NCBI RefSeq assembly: GCF_002216145.1
Contig: NZ_CP022278.1
Span: 930,001-994,000, forward strand
Source: Neisseria chenwenguii
GTDB taxonomy: Bacteria > Pseudomonadota > Gammaproteobacteria > Burkholderiales > Neisseriaceae
Direction: 5' to 3'
Length of the DNA stretch: 64,000 nucleotides
Shown: piece after piece, positions 18,740 to 26,878 of the stretch
Numbering within the stretch: position 1 is the first letter of the stretch
How the letters are laid out: every line of letters begins with the position of its first letter
The notes under the pieces: generated by a model
Database searches by the model: none
Told to the model about the DNA's origin: nothing
What the model saw: the letters and a program-made list of their open reading frames with translations, nothing else
Program-made: the position numbers and the translations under genes

Positions 18740-19722
18740 ATGGACATTTTGGACAAACTGATTACTTTGGCGCAGATCACGGGCAACGTGGACGTGCAGT
18801 GCCGTTTTCACGGGAGCTGGTATGTCCGCGCCACGAAGCGCGGCGCGCGCAGGGCTTGGCGCATATTGTGGTTTCGGGTTCGGGCTATCTGAAAACCCGG
18901 CACGGCACGCGGCATCTGCAAGCAGGCGACGTGGTGTTTTTCCCGCGCACGGCAGAACACGTTTTGAGCAGCGACATCGCCTGCGCCAACGAAGCGGACA
19001 CGCCGCAGGTGTTCCGCGAAGGGGCGTTTACGGTTAAGGAAAGCGGCGCGGCGGGCGACGGCGGAATGAATCTGTTTTGCGCCCGCTTCGAATACGACGC
19101 GCAGGCAGAACTGGTGGCGGGACTGCCCGAAACGCTGTATCTGAACATCGCCGCCCCGTCTTTAAGCCATTTGGTTTCGCTGCTTCAAGGCGAAGCGGAA
19201 AACGCGATGCACGGCTCGACGGCGGCGGTCAATGCGCTTTCGACGGTACTGCTGGTGTTGATTGTCCGCCATTATTTGGGCGGCCAAAACGCAGAGCTGC
19301 CGCCAGGCGTATTCGGCGGCTGGCGCGACCGCCGTTTGAACCACCTGATTCAGACGCTGCTGGACGCGCCCGAAAAAGACTGGGACATCGACGGCATGGC
19401 GCAAACCGCCAATCTGTCCCGCGCCCACCTGATGCGGCTCTTCAGACAGCAGACGGGCAGCAGCCCCCATGCGTTTTTAAACCGAATCCGGTTGCAGCAG
19501 GCGGCGTTGAAACTCAAAAGCAGCGCGGATTCCGTACTGTCCGTCGCCCTGTCCTGCGGCTTTCAGTCGGAAACGCATTTCGGCAAGGCATTTAAAAAGC
19601 AATACGGCATCACGCCGGGACAGTACCGCAAAGGCGGTACGGGAGGGGAATGGAACGAAGCGCAGCAGGATTTTCCGTGTAGCGGCGGGATTGCGCCATA
19701 CATCATACATAGATTGGTTTGA
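18740..19722 (+). pseudogene. AraC-family regulator with a frameshift
   Basis: An AraC-type activator with an N-terminal cupin domain and C-terminal double helix-turn-helix (IDGMAQTANLSRAHLMRLFR and LSVALSCGFQSETHFGKAFK). The start MDILDKLITLAQITGN at 18740 reads in one frame to about 18829; the rest continues in the next frame as RHEARRAQGLAHIVVSGSGY. An extra GC dinucleotide at 18828-18831 (CGCGCC) explains the shift. As it stands the product would stop after about 50 residues. The tail after about residue QYRKGG is replaced by dRS3-associated sequence. A genuine mutation or an assembly error are both possible. Confidence 0.8.
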
Positions 19723-19731
19723 AAATCCGTC

Positions 19732-19751
19732 ATTCCCGCGCAGACGGGAAT
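19732..19751. repeat. dRS3 element
   Basis: ATTCCC-N8-GGGAAT, the neisserial dRS3 20-mer, which can also serve as a filamentous-phage integration site in meningococcus. Confidence 0.8.
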
Positions 19752-19812
19752 CCGGTAGGTTGAACACGCGCAACTGACTGTTTTAGAAATGTTACCCAAC
19801 CCAAACTTTCGG

Positions 19813-19832
19813 ATTTCCGTCTGCGCGGAAAT
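19813..19832. repeat. dRS3-like element, variant
   Basis: ATTTCC-GTCTGCGC-GGAAAT, a 20-mer with the same architecture as dRS3 but altered arms; together with the copy at 19732 it bounds an RS-type mosaic spacer. Confidence 0.55.
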
Positions 19833-19910
19833 GACGGATTGACATTTGCGGACCAGGTTGGTTTTTGCAAAATGCGGCGTACCGATTTCTCATTCTTCCA
19901 CCATATCGAA

Positions 19911-19940
19911 AGGCCGTCTGAAAATATTTTCAGACGGCCT
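19911..19940. terminator. DUS-pair hairpin after the glycine-zipper lipoprotein
   Basis: Inverted DUS pair 22 bases downstream of the minus-strand stop. Confidence 0.75.
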
Positions 19941-19962
19941 TCGTTAAAACCAAAATCCGCGG

Positions 19963-20178
19963 TTAGCGGTGGCGACGGTGAACCTGGCTGCCGATCACGC
20001 CGCCGAGTGCTGCGCCGCCCAAGGTTGAGCCGGTGTCGCCGCCGATCAGGTTACCGGCAACGCCGCCCAATACTGCGCCGGTAGCGGTGTTGCGTTGGGA
20101 AGTCGTCATGCCCGCGCAGGCGCTCAGGGAAGCGGCAACGGCAATCAGGGCAACGGTTTTAGTGATCATTGATTTCAT
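19963..20178 (-). CDS. Glycine-zipper outer-membrane lipoprotein
   Basis: A 71-residue lipoprotein starting MKSMITKTVALIAVAASLSACAG at 20178 (GGAGATAAAGCC upstream), with lipobox LSAC. The mature part is a glycine zipper (GAVLGGVAGNLIGGD, STLGGAALGGVIGSQV) ending in a basic RRHR tail. It resembles the OsmB/SlyB-type two-helix lipoproteins associated with envelope stress; the exact role is unknown. Confidence 0.85.
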   Translation of the reverse strand: MKSMITKTVALIAVAASLSACAGMTTSQRNTATGAVLGGVAGNLIGGDTGSTLGGAALGGVIGSQVHRRHR

Positions 20179-20358
20179 GGCTTTATCTCCATAGAAGTTA
20201 ATACGCTGTATAAGCGGTGGCAAGTATCGCACAAAGTCGGTTCAGTAATATATGCCATAAGTAAAGAGAGTTTAAACTTAAGAAAAAATCGCTGCCGCAA
20301 TCGCGCCTGCTGCGGGGAATGGTAAAATTAACGCCGTTTCGTTAAAAGAAAGCCGTGT

Positions 20359-20805
20359 ATGAGCATTTATGCAACAGCCCACATCGTGCATCTGTTTTGT
20401 GCGGTTGCGTTTGTGGGTGGGGTGTTTTTCGAGGTGTTGGTGTTGTCGGTGCTGCACACCAAGCGGGTGTCGCGCGAAGCGCGGCGCGAGGTGGAAAAGG
20501 CGATGTCACATCGCGCGGTGCGGGTGATGCCGGTTGTGGTGCTGACACTGTTTGCGTCGGGACTGGTGATGGCGTTCGAACGCTATGTGCCGTTGTTGCG
20601 CGATCCGCTGGCTTCGACGTTTGGCACGCTTTTGTTTATTAAAATATTACTGGCTTTGGGCGTATTGGTACATTTCGCCATCGCAGTCACGAAAATGGCG
20701 CGCCATACGCTGACGGTGGGCTGGTCGAAATACATTCACGCGGTGGTGTTTACCCATATGCTGCTGATTGTGTTTTTGGCCAAAGCGATGTTTTACTGGT
20801 CGTAA
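20359..20805 (+). CDS. CopD-like four-helix membrane protein
   Basis: A 148-residue integral membrane protein with four predicted helices and conserved histidines (ATAHIVHLFCAVAF in helix 1, YIHAVVFTHMLLIVF in helix 4), the pattern of the copper-resistance CopD domain and related heme-type families. A role in copper handling is inferred from family resemblance only. TerC-family gene follows after 100 bases. Confidence 0.75.
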   Translation: MSIYATAHIVHLFCAVAFVGGVFFEVLVLSVLHTKRVSREARREVEKAMSHRAVRVMPVVVLTLFASGLVMAFERYVPLLRDPLASTFGTLLFIKILLALGVLVHFAIAVTKMARHTLTVGWSKYIHAVVFTHMLLIVFLAKAMFYWS

Positions 20806-20905
20806 CCGTTATTATGTGATTGAAAAAACAAAATGAATTTTCAGACGGCCTAAGTTACAATGCCGTCTGGAAAAATTTCAGCCAACCAAATAAAAGGAAC
20901 AAAAT

Positions 20906-21895
20906 ATGGTCGAACATCCGTCGGTCAGCACGCCGCTGTTTTACGGCGTGTTTTTTATTGCTGTATTAGCCATGATTGCCGTCGATATGCTGTCGTTGAA
21001 AAAAACGGGAGCGCACAAAGTCAGTATTAAAGAGGCGCTGGCATGGAGTTGCGTCTGGGTTGCCGTATCCTGCGGTTTTGCCGGCTGGCTGTATTTCGAA
21101 CTTGCAGGGAATCCGGCTTACAGCCATGCGGTCGCCCAAACCAAGGTGTTGGAATTTTTTACCGGTTATGTGTTGGAAAAATCATTGGCGGTGGACAATA
21201 TTTTCGTATTTCTGATGATTTTCGGCTATTTCAAAGTGCCGCCGCAATATCAGCACCGCGTACTGCTTTACGGCGTATTCGGCGCGATTGTGCTACGTGC
21301 GGTAATGATTTTTGTCGGCGCAGTTTTGGTGCAGCAGTTTGAATGGATTCTGTACCTCTTCGGCATATTCCTGCTCTACACGGGCTTCCACATGGTGAAA
21401 TCGGGTGCAGACGACGGAGACGAAGATTTGTCGCAAAACAAACTGCTGACCTGGCTGCAAAAACACGTTCCCGTCAGCAAAAGTCTCGACGGCGAAAAAT
21501 TCTTCACCGTCGAAAACGGCAAACGTATCGCCACACCGCTGTTTTTAGTGTTGATCATGATTGAGTTGAGCGACGTGATTTTCGCTGTGGACAGCATTCC
21601 TGCCATCTTTGCCGTTACCACCGACCCGTTTATCGTGCTTACCTCCAACATCTTTGCCATTTTGGGCTTGCGTGCCATGTACTTTTTACTCGCCGACGTC
21701 GCCGACCGTTTTGTTTTCCTAAAATACGGCCTCGCCTTCGTTTTGAGCTTTATCGGCGTGAAAATGCTGATTATGTACTGGGATGTACACATCCCGATTG
21801 CCATTTCCCTCTCCGTCGTATTCGGCGCGTTGGGTGCTTCCATCCTGACTTCGCTGATTTACAGCAAAAAGCTGGAAAAACGTCAGAGGAAATAA
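20906..21895 (+). CDS. TerC-family integral membrane protein
   Basis: A 329-residue polytopic protein of the TerC/Alx family, which exports or handles metal ions (manganese in well-studied members). Motifs seen are TGYVLEKSLAVDNIFVFLMI with the acidic helix residues, and the second repeat IELSDVIFAVDSIPAIFAVT. About eight or nine membrane helices. Start has AAAAGGAAC upstream. No Mn riboswitch was recognised in the short leader. Confidence 0.92.
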   Translation: MVEHPSVSTPLFYGVFFIAVLAMIAVDMLSLKKTGAHKVSIKEALAWSCVWVAVSCGFAGWLYFELAGNPAYSHAVAQTKVLEFFTGYVLEKSLAVDNIFVFLMIFGYFKVPPQYQHRVLLYGVFGAIVLRAVMIFVGAVLVQQFEWILYLFGIFLLYTGFHMVKSGADDGDEDLSQNKLLTWLQKHVPVSKSLDGEKFFTVENGKRIATPLFLVLIMIELSDVIFAVDSIPAIFAVTTDPFIVLTSNIFAILGLRAMYFLLADVADRFVFLKYGLAFVLSFIGVKMLIMYWDVHIPIAISLSVVFGALGASILTSLIYSKKLEKRQRK

Positions 21896-21908
21896 CGGGC
21901 AGGCAAAA

Positions 21909-21956
21909 AGGCCGTCTGAATTCGGTTACTGAGCGTAGTCGAAGTACAGACGGCCT
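21909..21956. terminator. DUS-pair hairpin between terC and the alanine-rich lipoprotein
   Basis: Inverted DUS pair whose loop carries the common neisserial motif GAGCGTAGTCGAA. Confidence 0.7.
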
Positions 21957-21974
21957 TTCTATCGACCCGGCAGT

Positions 21975-22277
21975 TTACTTGCCTGCTGCATCTTTCGTTT
22001 TTTGCGCCGCTTCGCGCGCCGCCGCTACGGCATCGTCTGCCGCACCTTTGGCCTCCGTAGCCGCTTTGCCCGCCGCCGCTTTCGCATCAGCCGCCGCTTT
22101 ATCGGTAGCCTCAACCGCCTTATCCGCCGCAGAAACCGCCGCTTCTTTCGCCTTATCGACGTTGCCTTTCACATCAGACGCCACCGCATCGGCCGCACCT
22201 TTAACTTCCTGCTTCGTTTCTTGCGAACAGGCCGCCAGCGCAGCGGCAAACAAAGCAGCCGTTAACAGTTTTTTCAT
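21975..22277 (-). CDS. Alanine-rich coiled-coil lipoprotein
   Basis: A 100-residue lipoprotein: signal peptide MKKLLTAALFAAALAACSQE (lipobox LAAC), then a low-complexity A/K/D-rich helical repeat (KAVEATDKAAADAKAAAGKA) expected to form a coiled coil. It resembles small LEA-like or entericidin-neighbour proteins, with no function assigned. It is the last backbone gene before the tRNA-Lys integration site. Confidence 0.8.
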   Translation of the reverse strand: MKKLLTAALFAAALAACSQETKQEVKGAADAVASDVKGNVDKAKEAAVSAADKAVEATDKAAADAKAAAGKAATEAKGAADDAVAAAREAAQKTKDAAGK

Positions 22278-22374
22278 GATTTATACCTTTCCTTGTTTGA
22301 TGGTAAATGACGGTTTGCAACCGTAATAAAATCATATCACAGCCGCAGGTGCAGTAAAATTTTTCAGAAAACCG

Positions 22375-22403
22375 TTGACATCCCAATTTTTCTTCTCTAG
22401 AAT
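22375..22403 (+). promoter_or_regulatory. Promoter of tRNA-Lys
   Basis: TTGACA (22375-22380), 17-base spacer, TAGAAT (22398-22403), ending 12 bases before the tRNA. Near-perfect sigma-70 promoter. Confidence 0.8.
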
Positions 22404-22415
22404 GCGCAGCTTATC

Positions 22416-22491
22416 GGGTCGTTAGCTCAGCCGGTAGAGCAGCGGACTTTTAATCCGTTGGTCGAAGGTTCGAATCCTTCACGACCCACCA
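22416..22491 (+). tRNA. tRNA-Lys (anticodon UUU)
   Basis: A 76-base tRNA with encoded CCA. The acceptor stem GGGTCGT pairs with ACGACCC; the anticodon loop is CTTTTAA (anticodon TTT), and the T arm is GGTTCGAATCC. The tRNA is intact. An integrase gene on the opposite strand ends inside it, so its 3' half is the likely attachment site of the element that follows. Confidence 0.97.
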
Positions 22492-23560
22492 GTTTTTCCA
22501 AGCCTAAACAAGCGTTTAGGCTTTTTTCTTTGCCACCTCCTATTTTGGGGTGTGCCTGATTTGTGCCGAAACCAAGACCGGCACCGTCCAATAATGCAGC
22601 ATGTTCGTGCAGATGTTCCGGTGCAAGATGGGCATACCGCTGCACCATACTGATGCTCTCCCATCCGCCCATCTCCTGCAACGCAGCCAACGGTACACCT
22701 GCCTGAACCAGCCAACTTGCCCAAGTATGGCGCAAGTCATGCCAGCGGAAATCGGATATGCCGGCTTTTTCCAAAGCATTTTTCCAAATGCGCGAACTGA
22801 TACTTTTCACCGGACGGCCGTTCGGATAGGTAAAAACAAAAGACGGGTGTTTCCCCATCTGTTTTTCCAATACGCCAAGTGCCGTCCGGTTGAGTGCAAT
22901 ACCGATTGCACGTCCGGCTTTGGCTTCGTCGGCATCAATCCAAGCCGTTTTCCGGCTCAGGTTTATTTGCGCCCACTTCAACTCCAAAACGTTCCGTTGC
23001 CTCAAACCCGTAGCCAAACTGAAAACCGCCATATCGGCTAGGTGCTCGGGCAAGGCGGCAATGAGATTCTGCGCTTCGTTCTGCGTCAGCCAGCGGATAC
23101 GCCGTTTGGCTTCGCGGTATAACGTGATTTTCGGTACATCGTCCAACCATTGCCACTCATGCGCGGCTTTGTTCAAAATGGCACGGATAAGCGCGAGATA
23201 ACGATTTTTAGTACTGTCGGAACAGGTCATACTGCCGACGGCCTGCATAATGAAATCACGGCTCATATCATGCAGCAAAATCCCTCGGAACTGGGACAGG
23301 CCGCGTAACCGGCTGATGTCGTCTTTGATGCTTTTCTTTTTGCCTCCCTGTTCCTTAATCCATCGGACGGCTGCTTCTTCCCACAGCCGTTCGGGCTTCT
23401 GCCCCAAATAATGCTGCTGCCACAGCTCATAGGCTAGTTTGTCATGCAGCCTTTGGGCTTCTTCACGGTTTTTAGTGCCAGCAGACTGTCGAATTCTGCG
23501 GCCGCTTTGCGTTGTGATGTCAACATACCATATGCCATTGTTTCGTTTGTAAATCGGCAT
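22427..23560 (-). CDS. int: Tyrosine recombinase (integrase) at tRNA-Lys
   Basis: A 377-residue phage/ICE-type integrase. An N-terminal Arm-like segment and SAM-like domain precede the catalytic domain: ATGLRQRNVLELKW (first Arg), HDLRHTWASWL (His-x-x-Arg) and GGWESISMVQRYAHL (nucleophile Tyr). The last about 20 codons are antisense to the tRNA-Lys and its terminator, so the true C-terminus would change when the element excises. The start lies 127 bases inside the preceding HTH gene. It ends the traL-traM-xis-int operon. Its location fixes the left edge of the element. Confidence 0.93.
   Translation of the reverse strand: MPIYKRNNGIWYVDITTQSGRRIRQSAGTKNREEAQRLHDKLAYELWQQHYLGQKPERLWEEAAVRWIKEQGGKKKSIKDDISRLRGLSQFRGILLHDMSRDFIMQAVGSMTCSDSTKNRYLALIRAILNKAAHEWQWLDDVPKITLYREAKRRIRWLTQNEAQNLIAALPEHLADMAVFSLATGLRQRNVLELKWAQINLSRKTAWIDADEAKAGRAIGIALNRTALGVLEKQMGKHPSFVFTYPNGRPVKSISSRIWKNALEKAGISDFRWHDLRHTWASWLVQAGVPLAALQEMGGWESISMVQRYAHLAPEHLHEHAALLDGAGLGFGTNQAHPKIGGGKEKSLNACLGLEKLVGREGFEPSTNGLKVRCSTG
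22500..22527 (+). terminator. Intrinsic terminator of tRNA-Lys
   Basis: AAGCCTAAAC / GTTTAGGCTT stem and T-run 8 bases after the CCA end. It lies within the integrase reading frame on the other strand. Confidence 0.8.
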
Positions 23561-23766
23561 TTTTCTTCACTCCTGCTTTCGAGTGAAGCCTGCAACCGTG
23601 CATTTTCCAAATCAGTGAGAAATGCGTCAAGTGCAGACTTGGTGATACAGTAGGATCGGCCGGGTTTGGACGCTTTCAGACGGCCTGCCCGTATATGTTC
23701 CCGAATCGTCTCGGGATGGCATTTGCAGTACTCCGCAGCCTCCGCCACATTAAACGTCATTTGCAT
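23434..23766 (-). CDS. Helix-turn-helix (excisionase-type) protein
   Basis: A 110-residue protein whose first 60 residues form a MerR/excisionase-type winged helix (FNVAEAAEYCKCHPETIREH, then GRLKASKPGRSYCITKSALD). It lies directly upstream of, and overlaps, the integrase gene, so a recombination directionality factor is the likely role. It is 2 bases downstream of the 84-residue gene in the same operon. Confidence 0.75.
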   Translation of the reverse strand: MQMTFNVAEAAEYCKCHPETIREHIRAGRLKASKPGRSYCITKSALDAFLTDLENARLQASLESRSEEKCRFTNETMAYGMLTSQRKAAAEFDSLLALKTVKKPKGCMTN

Positions 23767-23768
23767 GA

Positions 23769-24023
23769 TTATCTCCCCACTTCATAAACGGGATAGGCCG
23801 CGTTTTCCAGCAGCAAAGCCAGCTTCCTGACGGCCGCATACCTTTTGATGCGTGGTTCCAGCATCAGGAAGCTGCCCGGCTTAATATAGAAAAGCAGGCA
23901 GAGATAACCCTGCCTGTCTGCATCCAGTGGAACCAGACGATAGTGCGGAAACTGTTCTTCAGCCGGTGTGAACGATGCGGCCACTTTCACCGTGGCAACT
24001 ACCTTCTTTTCCTCTGTCAGCAT
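23769..24023 (-). CDS. Conserved-looking hypothetical protein (84 aa)
   Basis: Soluble 84-residue protein with no recognised domain (core YRLVPLDADRQGYLCLLFYI). It is tightly packed between the TraM-like gene (7-base gap) and the HTH gene (2-base gap), which supports that it is real and part of the element's transfer/recombination operon. Confidence 0.65.
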   Translation of the reverse strand: MLTEEKKVVATVKVAASFTPAEEQFPHYRLVPLDADRQGYLCLLFYIKPGSFLMLEPRIKRYAAVRKLALLLENAAYPVYEVGR

Positions 24024-24030
24024 AGCGTTC

Positions 24031-24471
24031 CTAAATAAATTTCAGAAGTGCAAAGAAAACACCCAAACTAATGAGTGCAGCCACTAACCAAGACCGGTTC
24101 ATCTTGGCGGCAATTTCGTCTACCAATGCCTTGTTCTGAGCCGCAATCTTTGGCTGCATGGCTGCATAAATCCGTCCTTCGCTTTCGGTCAGCCGCTCGT
24201 CGCTTTTGGCCAGCAGTTCGGCCAGAATCTGTTCGCGGTAGGTTTTCAGCTCTTCCGCCGCCTTTACAGTAGCTTTCAGAGAATCGTCCATATCCGCCGC
24301 ATACCCTGCCAAACCTTGCTGAATGCTGATACGCTGCTCTTCAAACAAGGCGTTCAGACGGGCTTCCTGCATCAGTAAAATAGCAATCACCGGATCATCG
24401 GCGGTCAGTTTGATGCCCGATGTGCGGAACACTTCGGCGATCAGTGCCTCTACTTCGGCTTGGCTTCCCAT
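24031..24471 (-). CDS. traM: TraM-like conjugation protein
   Basis: A 146-residue, mainly helical protein with a coiled-coil-prone middle and a single C-terminal membrane helix (SWLVAALISLGVFFALLKFI). It starts one base after the TraL-like stop. Size, order and topology match TraM of the IncP traK-traL-traM operon; the sequence alone would not prove this. Its exact role in transfer is unclear even in RP4-type plasmids. Confidence 0.6.
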   Translation of the reverse strand: MGSQAEVEALIAEVFRTSGIKLTADDPVIAILLMQEARLNALFEEQRISIQQGLAGYAADMDDSLKATVKAAEELKTYREQILAELLAKSDERLTESEGRIYAAMQPKIAAQNKALVDEIAAKMNRSWLVAALISLGVFFALLKFI

Positions 24472-24472
24472 A

Positions 24473-25249
24473 TCACGCCCCTTGTCCGCTCTGCTTCACG
24501 TTTTTTACATGTTCCGCCTGAGTGGCCAAGAACGGGATTTTGTCCAATTGTCCGTACAAATCGCGCTGTACCGTGCGCAGGCGTTGGCGCGGCATTAAGC
24601 CGAAAACCCCTGAATTTTGTGCTTCGGTCAAAGTCAGGTTTTTGGTGGTCATTTCCTTAATATCCGCACCGAAGGTATCAGGGTTGCGATTTGGAATATG
24701 CACAATACCGATAATACGTTCTCGGTTTGCCTGATAGACTTTAAAATCAGTAAAGCCTTTGCCGTCTTTCTCAATCACGCCATGAAAATCATTCAGCCAC
24801 ACCACAATTTCCGCACTATTGCTGTTTAACGTTTGACTCAAACCGGTCATACAGTCTTGCAATGATTGTCCACCGGCCAAAGGTACATGGATAATCATTC
24901 GGATACCGTTTTCAGCCAAAAAAGCCGGTACTTCGTTCTCTGCCATATACGACATCAAGGGGACGAAGGTAGCCGCACCGTTATCAATTACTGCAATACC
25001 TTCATCATTTACCAGTTTTTCAATTAAACCATCAAAGAAACGGGCATCAATGTTGTTTGCATCGGTCAAAATTTTGACAACTTCCGGCTCTAATGCAGCA
25101 TAACGGCTGAATGTCTGGTTAACCGGGTCGGTATCATAGCAATGCAGCTCCTCATCGCTTTTGGCTTTCAGATAATCACCCAAAAAACCCGCAATCGTCG
25201 ATTTCCCGACACCGCCTTTACCTTGCGCGATAAAGTGTACTTCCTTCAT
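24473..25249 (-). CDS. traL: TraL-like ParA-type ATPase
   Basis: A 258-residue P-loop protein of the ParA/MinD class: deviant Walker A QGKGGVGKSTIAGFLGDYL at residues 9-27, followed by CYDTDPVNQTF and VIDNGAATFVPL (Walker B region). IncP TraL has the same size and N-terminal motif and is followed by TraM, as here. Could alternatively act in partition of the excised element. First gene of the operon that ends with the integrase. Confidence 0.7.
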   Translation of the reverse strand: MKEVHFIAQGKGGVGKSTIAGFLGDYLKAKSDEELHCYDTDPVNQTFSRYAALEPEVVKILTDANNIDARFFDGLIEKLVNDEGIAVIDNGAATFVPLMSYMAENEVPAFLAENGIRMIIHVPLAGGQSLQDCMTGLSQTLNSNSAEIVVWLNDFHGVIEKDGKGFTDFKVYQANRERIIGIVHIPNRNPDTFGADIKEMTTKNLTLTEAQNSGVFGLMPRQRLRTVQRDLYGQLDKIPFLATQAEHVKNVKQSGQGA

Positions 25250-25288
25250 GGCATAAACCTTTCGTTTTGTTTGAGTATGTTTTTCACA

Positions 25289-25317
25289 AAAAGAAACCTG
25301 CTCGTCCGAACAGGCTT
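25289..25317 (-). terminator. Intrinsic terminator between antirepressor and traL
   Basis: On the minus strand AAAGCCTGTTCG / CGAGCAGGTTT forms an imperfect stem followed by CTTTTTG. Confidence 0.5.
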
Positions 25318-25330
25318 TCGTTTGTAAAAA

Positions 25331-25357
25331 AAGCCGTCTGAAAATTTCAGACGGCCT
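25331..25357. terminator. DUS-pair hairpin after the antirepressor gene
   Basis: Inverted pair (AAGCCGTCTGAAAA / TTTCAGACGGCCT) 4 bases beyond the antirepressor stop. Confidence 0.7.
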
Positions 25358-25361
25358 GTAC

Positions 25362-26234
25362 TTATCGGACCAATTCCGACAATTCGGTCAATTTGTTTTC
25401 ATAACATCTGTATCGGCAATGTTCACTTTCCGTCCATGCTCTCCAGCGCAATTCGTCATCAGATAACGGCGCAGCCTGTTTCAAATAAACCTCCAAATCT
25501 ACCGCGCGGTTCATCGTACGTTGAAACGGAAACGACACACCGTTGCGGTGTTCCAAAATACCGGCCAGCGTATAGCGTGCCATTTTATCGAAGAAGCCTT
25601 CGATAAAGCCCAAACCCTGTCTGGCCACATTACGCGCATATTCCGACATATAGCGTGGCGAAAACGACAGCGCGTGATAAGCGGATTCGGGATTGTTGCC
25701 GGCCAGTTCGATAACTTCGTCAAACCATGCTTCGCCGACGGCGTAGGCTTCGCCCCAATCGTACAGCCCCCTTTCATCGACAGGCGGAACCCAGTTGATC
25801 AGCCGTCCCTGTCTGTCCCGTCGGGTAAACGACAGGTCTTCACGGTTGCGGATTCGGCGTTTGACTGTGGCGGGGAGCCGTTTCTTTTCAGACGGCCTTT
25901 GCGCTTGATGCAGCTTTTTCTCGCACTCGATGAAATAGCGGCGTGCGGCGCGGCCTTGTTCGTTGCGCTCGACCATCGCCAGTTCTTTGGCCATGTCCAG
26001 CGTGATGTGGTATTCGGTTGCCGCTCTGCCTCCTTTGGGTTTTACTGAATTTTTAGTAAAACTCAAAAAGTCTTGATTTTCCTGAAATCCGTACTCGTTA
26101 ATACGGTTTTTAATCCAGTCGTTAAAACGACTGGATACCTGCAAAAATCCGTGCAGTTTGCGCGCATCGCAAAGCAAGGTTTCGGAATCGGAAAGTTTGC
26201 CGCTGAATACGGGAATGAGGTTTTGATTGTTCAT
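25362..26234 (-). CDS. AntA/AntB-type antirepressor
   Basis: A 290-residue phage-type antirepressor. The N-terminal AntA/B domain is recognisable (LCDARKLHGFLQVSSRFNDW and DFLSFTKNSVKPKGGRAATE, then ITLDMAKELAMVERNEQGRA). The C-terminal half is a longer unknown domain (from about residue 130) and not the usual KilA-C domain. Such proteins inactivate CI-type repressors; the CI-like repressor at 31843 is a possible target. The ribosome site TTAGGAG is embedded in a repeated sequence that may control translation (see 26245-26482). Confidence 0.8.
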   Translation of the reverse strand: MNNQNLIPVFSGKLSDSETLLCDARKLHGFLQVSSRFNDWIKNRINEYGFQENQDFLSFTKNSVKPKGGRAATEYHITLDMAKELAMVERNEQGRAARRYFIECEKKLHQAQRPSEKKRLPATVKRRIRNREDLSFTRRDRQGRLINWVPPVDERGLYDWGEAYAVGEAWFDEVIELAGNNPESAYHALSFSPRYMSEYARNVARQGLGFIEGFFDKMARYTLAGILEHRNGVSFPFQRTMNRAVDLEVYLKQAAPLSDDELRWRAWTESEHCRYRCYENKLTELSELVR

Positions 26235-26244
26235 TGCTGAACTC

Positions 26245-26482
26245 CTAACGTTTTAGTTTCAAATTGCCCACTTAGTGGGTGGGCGGGCTTCAACTACCGA
26301 CGTTAGACGGCGGAACTTATTCCCCTTGCGGGTATTGTATTAGGCTCTCTCAACCCGCCATTGCAAGATGGCGGCCTGAAACGGAAATTTCAGGCATAAA
26401 AAAGCCGCAACTGACGGGTGCGAATGAACCGCTAACGTTTTAGTAGTGCGGCTATCGTGCCTGTTTTGCGGCGGTTTGTCAA
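26245..26482 (-). ncRNA. Structured antirepressor leader with c4-like small RNA
   Basis: On the minus strand a TTGACA (26477-26482) with a weak -10 (CACGAT) precedes a hairpin AGCCGCA / TGCGGCT with a 37-base inner part and a T6 run (26397-26453), which would yield a short RNA. The inner part contains ACTAAAACGTTAG (26432-26444), which is repeated exactly over the antirepressor ribosome site (26245-26257). Between them CTAACGT (26300-26306, complementary) can pair with either copy. Two more hairpins lie at 26355-26395. Phage antirepressors of this family are often controlled by c4 antisense RNA; I cannot confirm that family by eye. Confidence 0.4.
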
Positions 26483-26500
26483 TGGTTTTTCCGTGTTACC

Positions 26501-26538
26501 AAAACCAAACCCGCCTTGATTAAAGCGGGTTTGGTTTT
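26501..26538. terminator. Strong bidirectional intrinsic terminator
   Basis: A 14-bp stem AAAACCAAACCCGC / GCGGGTTTGGTTTT with T-runs on both strands, isolating the antirepressor region from upstream transcription. Confidence 0.85.
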
Positions 26539-26597
26539 GAAACAGTTTCAGACGGCCTGAGGTGGGCAAGAAACGTGCGGGTTGGCGGACCGTGGTA

Positions 26598-26834
26598 TCA
26601 GACACGGCAAGCCTTGCGGCTTCCTACACGCGCCTGCCCATAGGGGCGCGTTATGCAAACAAAAAACCGCAAAAGCGGCATTGTGTGCCTGATACGAGAG
26701 AAACAGGCCGCCAAGCCTGCGCTGCTATTGAACAGCTCATTCATGGTAACAAGTTTCTTTCTGTCAGGCAATAACCCGCTTCTGAAAAAGCCGCTTTCGT
26801 TTGTAAAAAAAGCAGCCCCGATTGAGGCTGCCAA
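26598..26834 (-). pseudogene. Possible Ash/Icd-like phage leader ORF, degenerate
   Basis: A 78-codon frame whose C-terminal part (RFFVCITRPYGQARVGSRKA) resembles the Ash/Icd-like reading frames found upstream of phage antirepressors. The continuing similarity (SDTTVRQPARFLPTSG) lies in another frame past the stop, so the product is broken or the region is a non-coding leader conserved for other reasons. Weak call. Confidence 0.3.
26744..26774. repeat. 30-bp repeat shared with the site at 61620
   Basis: TGGTAACAAGTTTCT followed by a short variable part and TGTCAGGCAAT. The same arrangement occurs at 61620-61649, 35 kb away and upstream of the toxin-antitoxin genes, linking both ends of the region. 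Confidence 0.6.
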
Positions 26835-26878
26835 AACTGCTTTAACACTTTATGCCGAATGTTGAAGCAGGAGCGAAC

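Noticed and set aside
22427..22500. C-terminal integrase residues antisense to tRNA-Lys as a true conserved domain
   Set aside because: They translate the reverse strand of the tRNA and its terminator; their sequence is dictated by the tRNA, not by integrase function.
26653..26865. 70-codon plus-strand frame opposite the Ash-like frame
   Set aside because: Opposite strand of a phage-leader-type region; no ribosome site and no plausible product.
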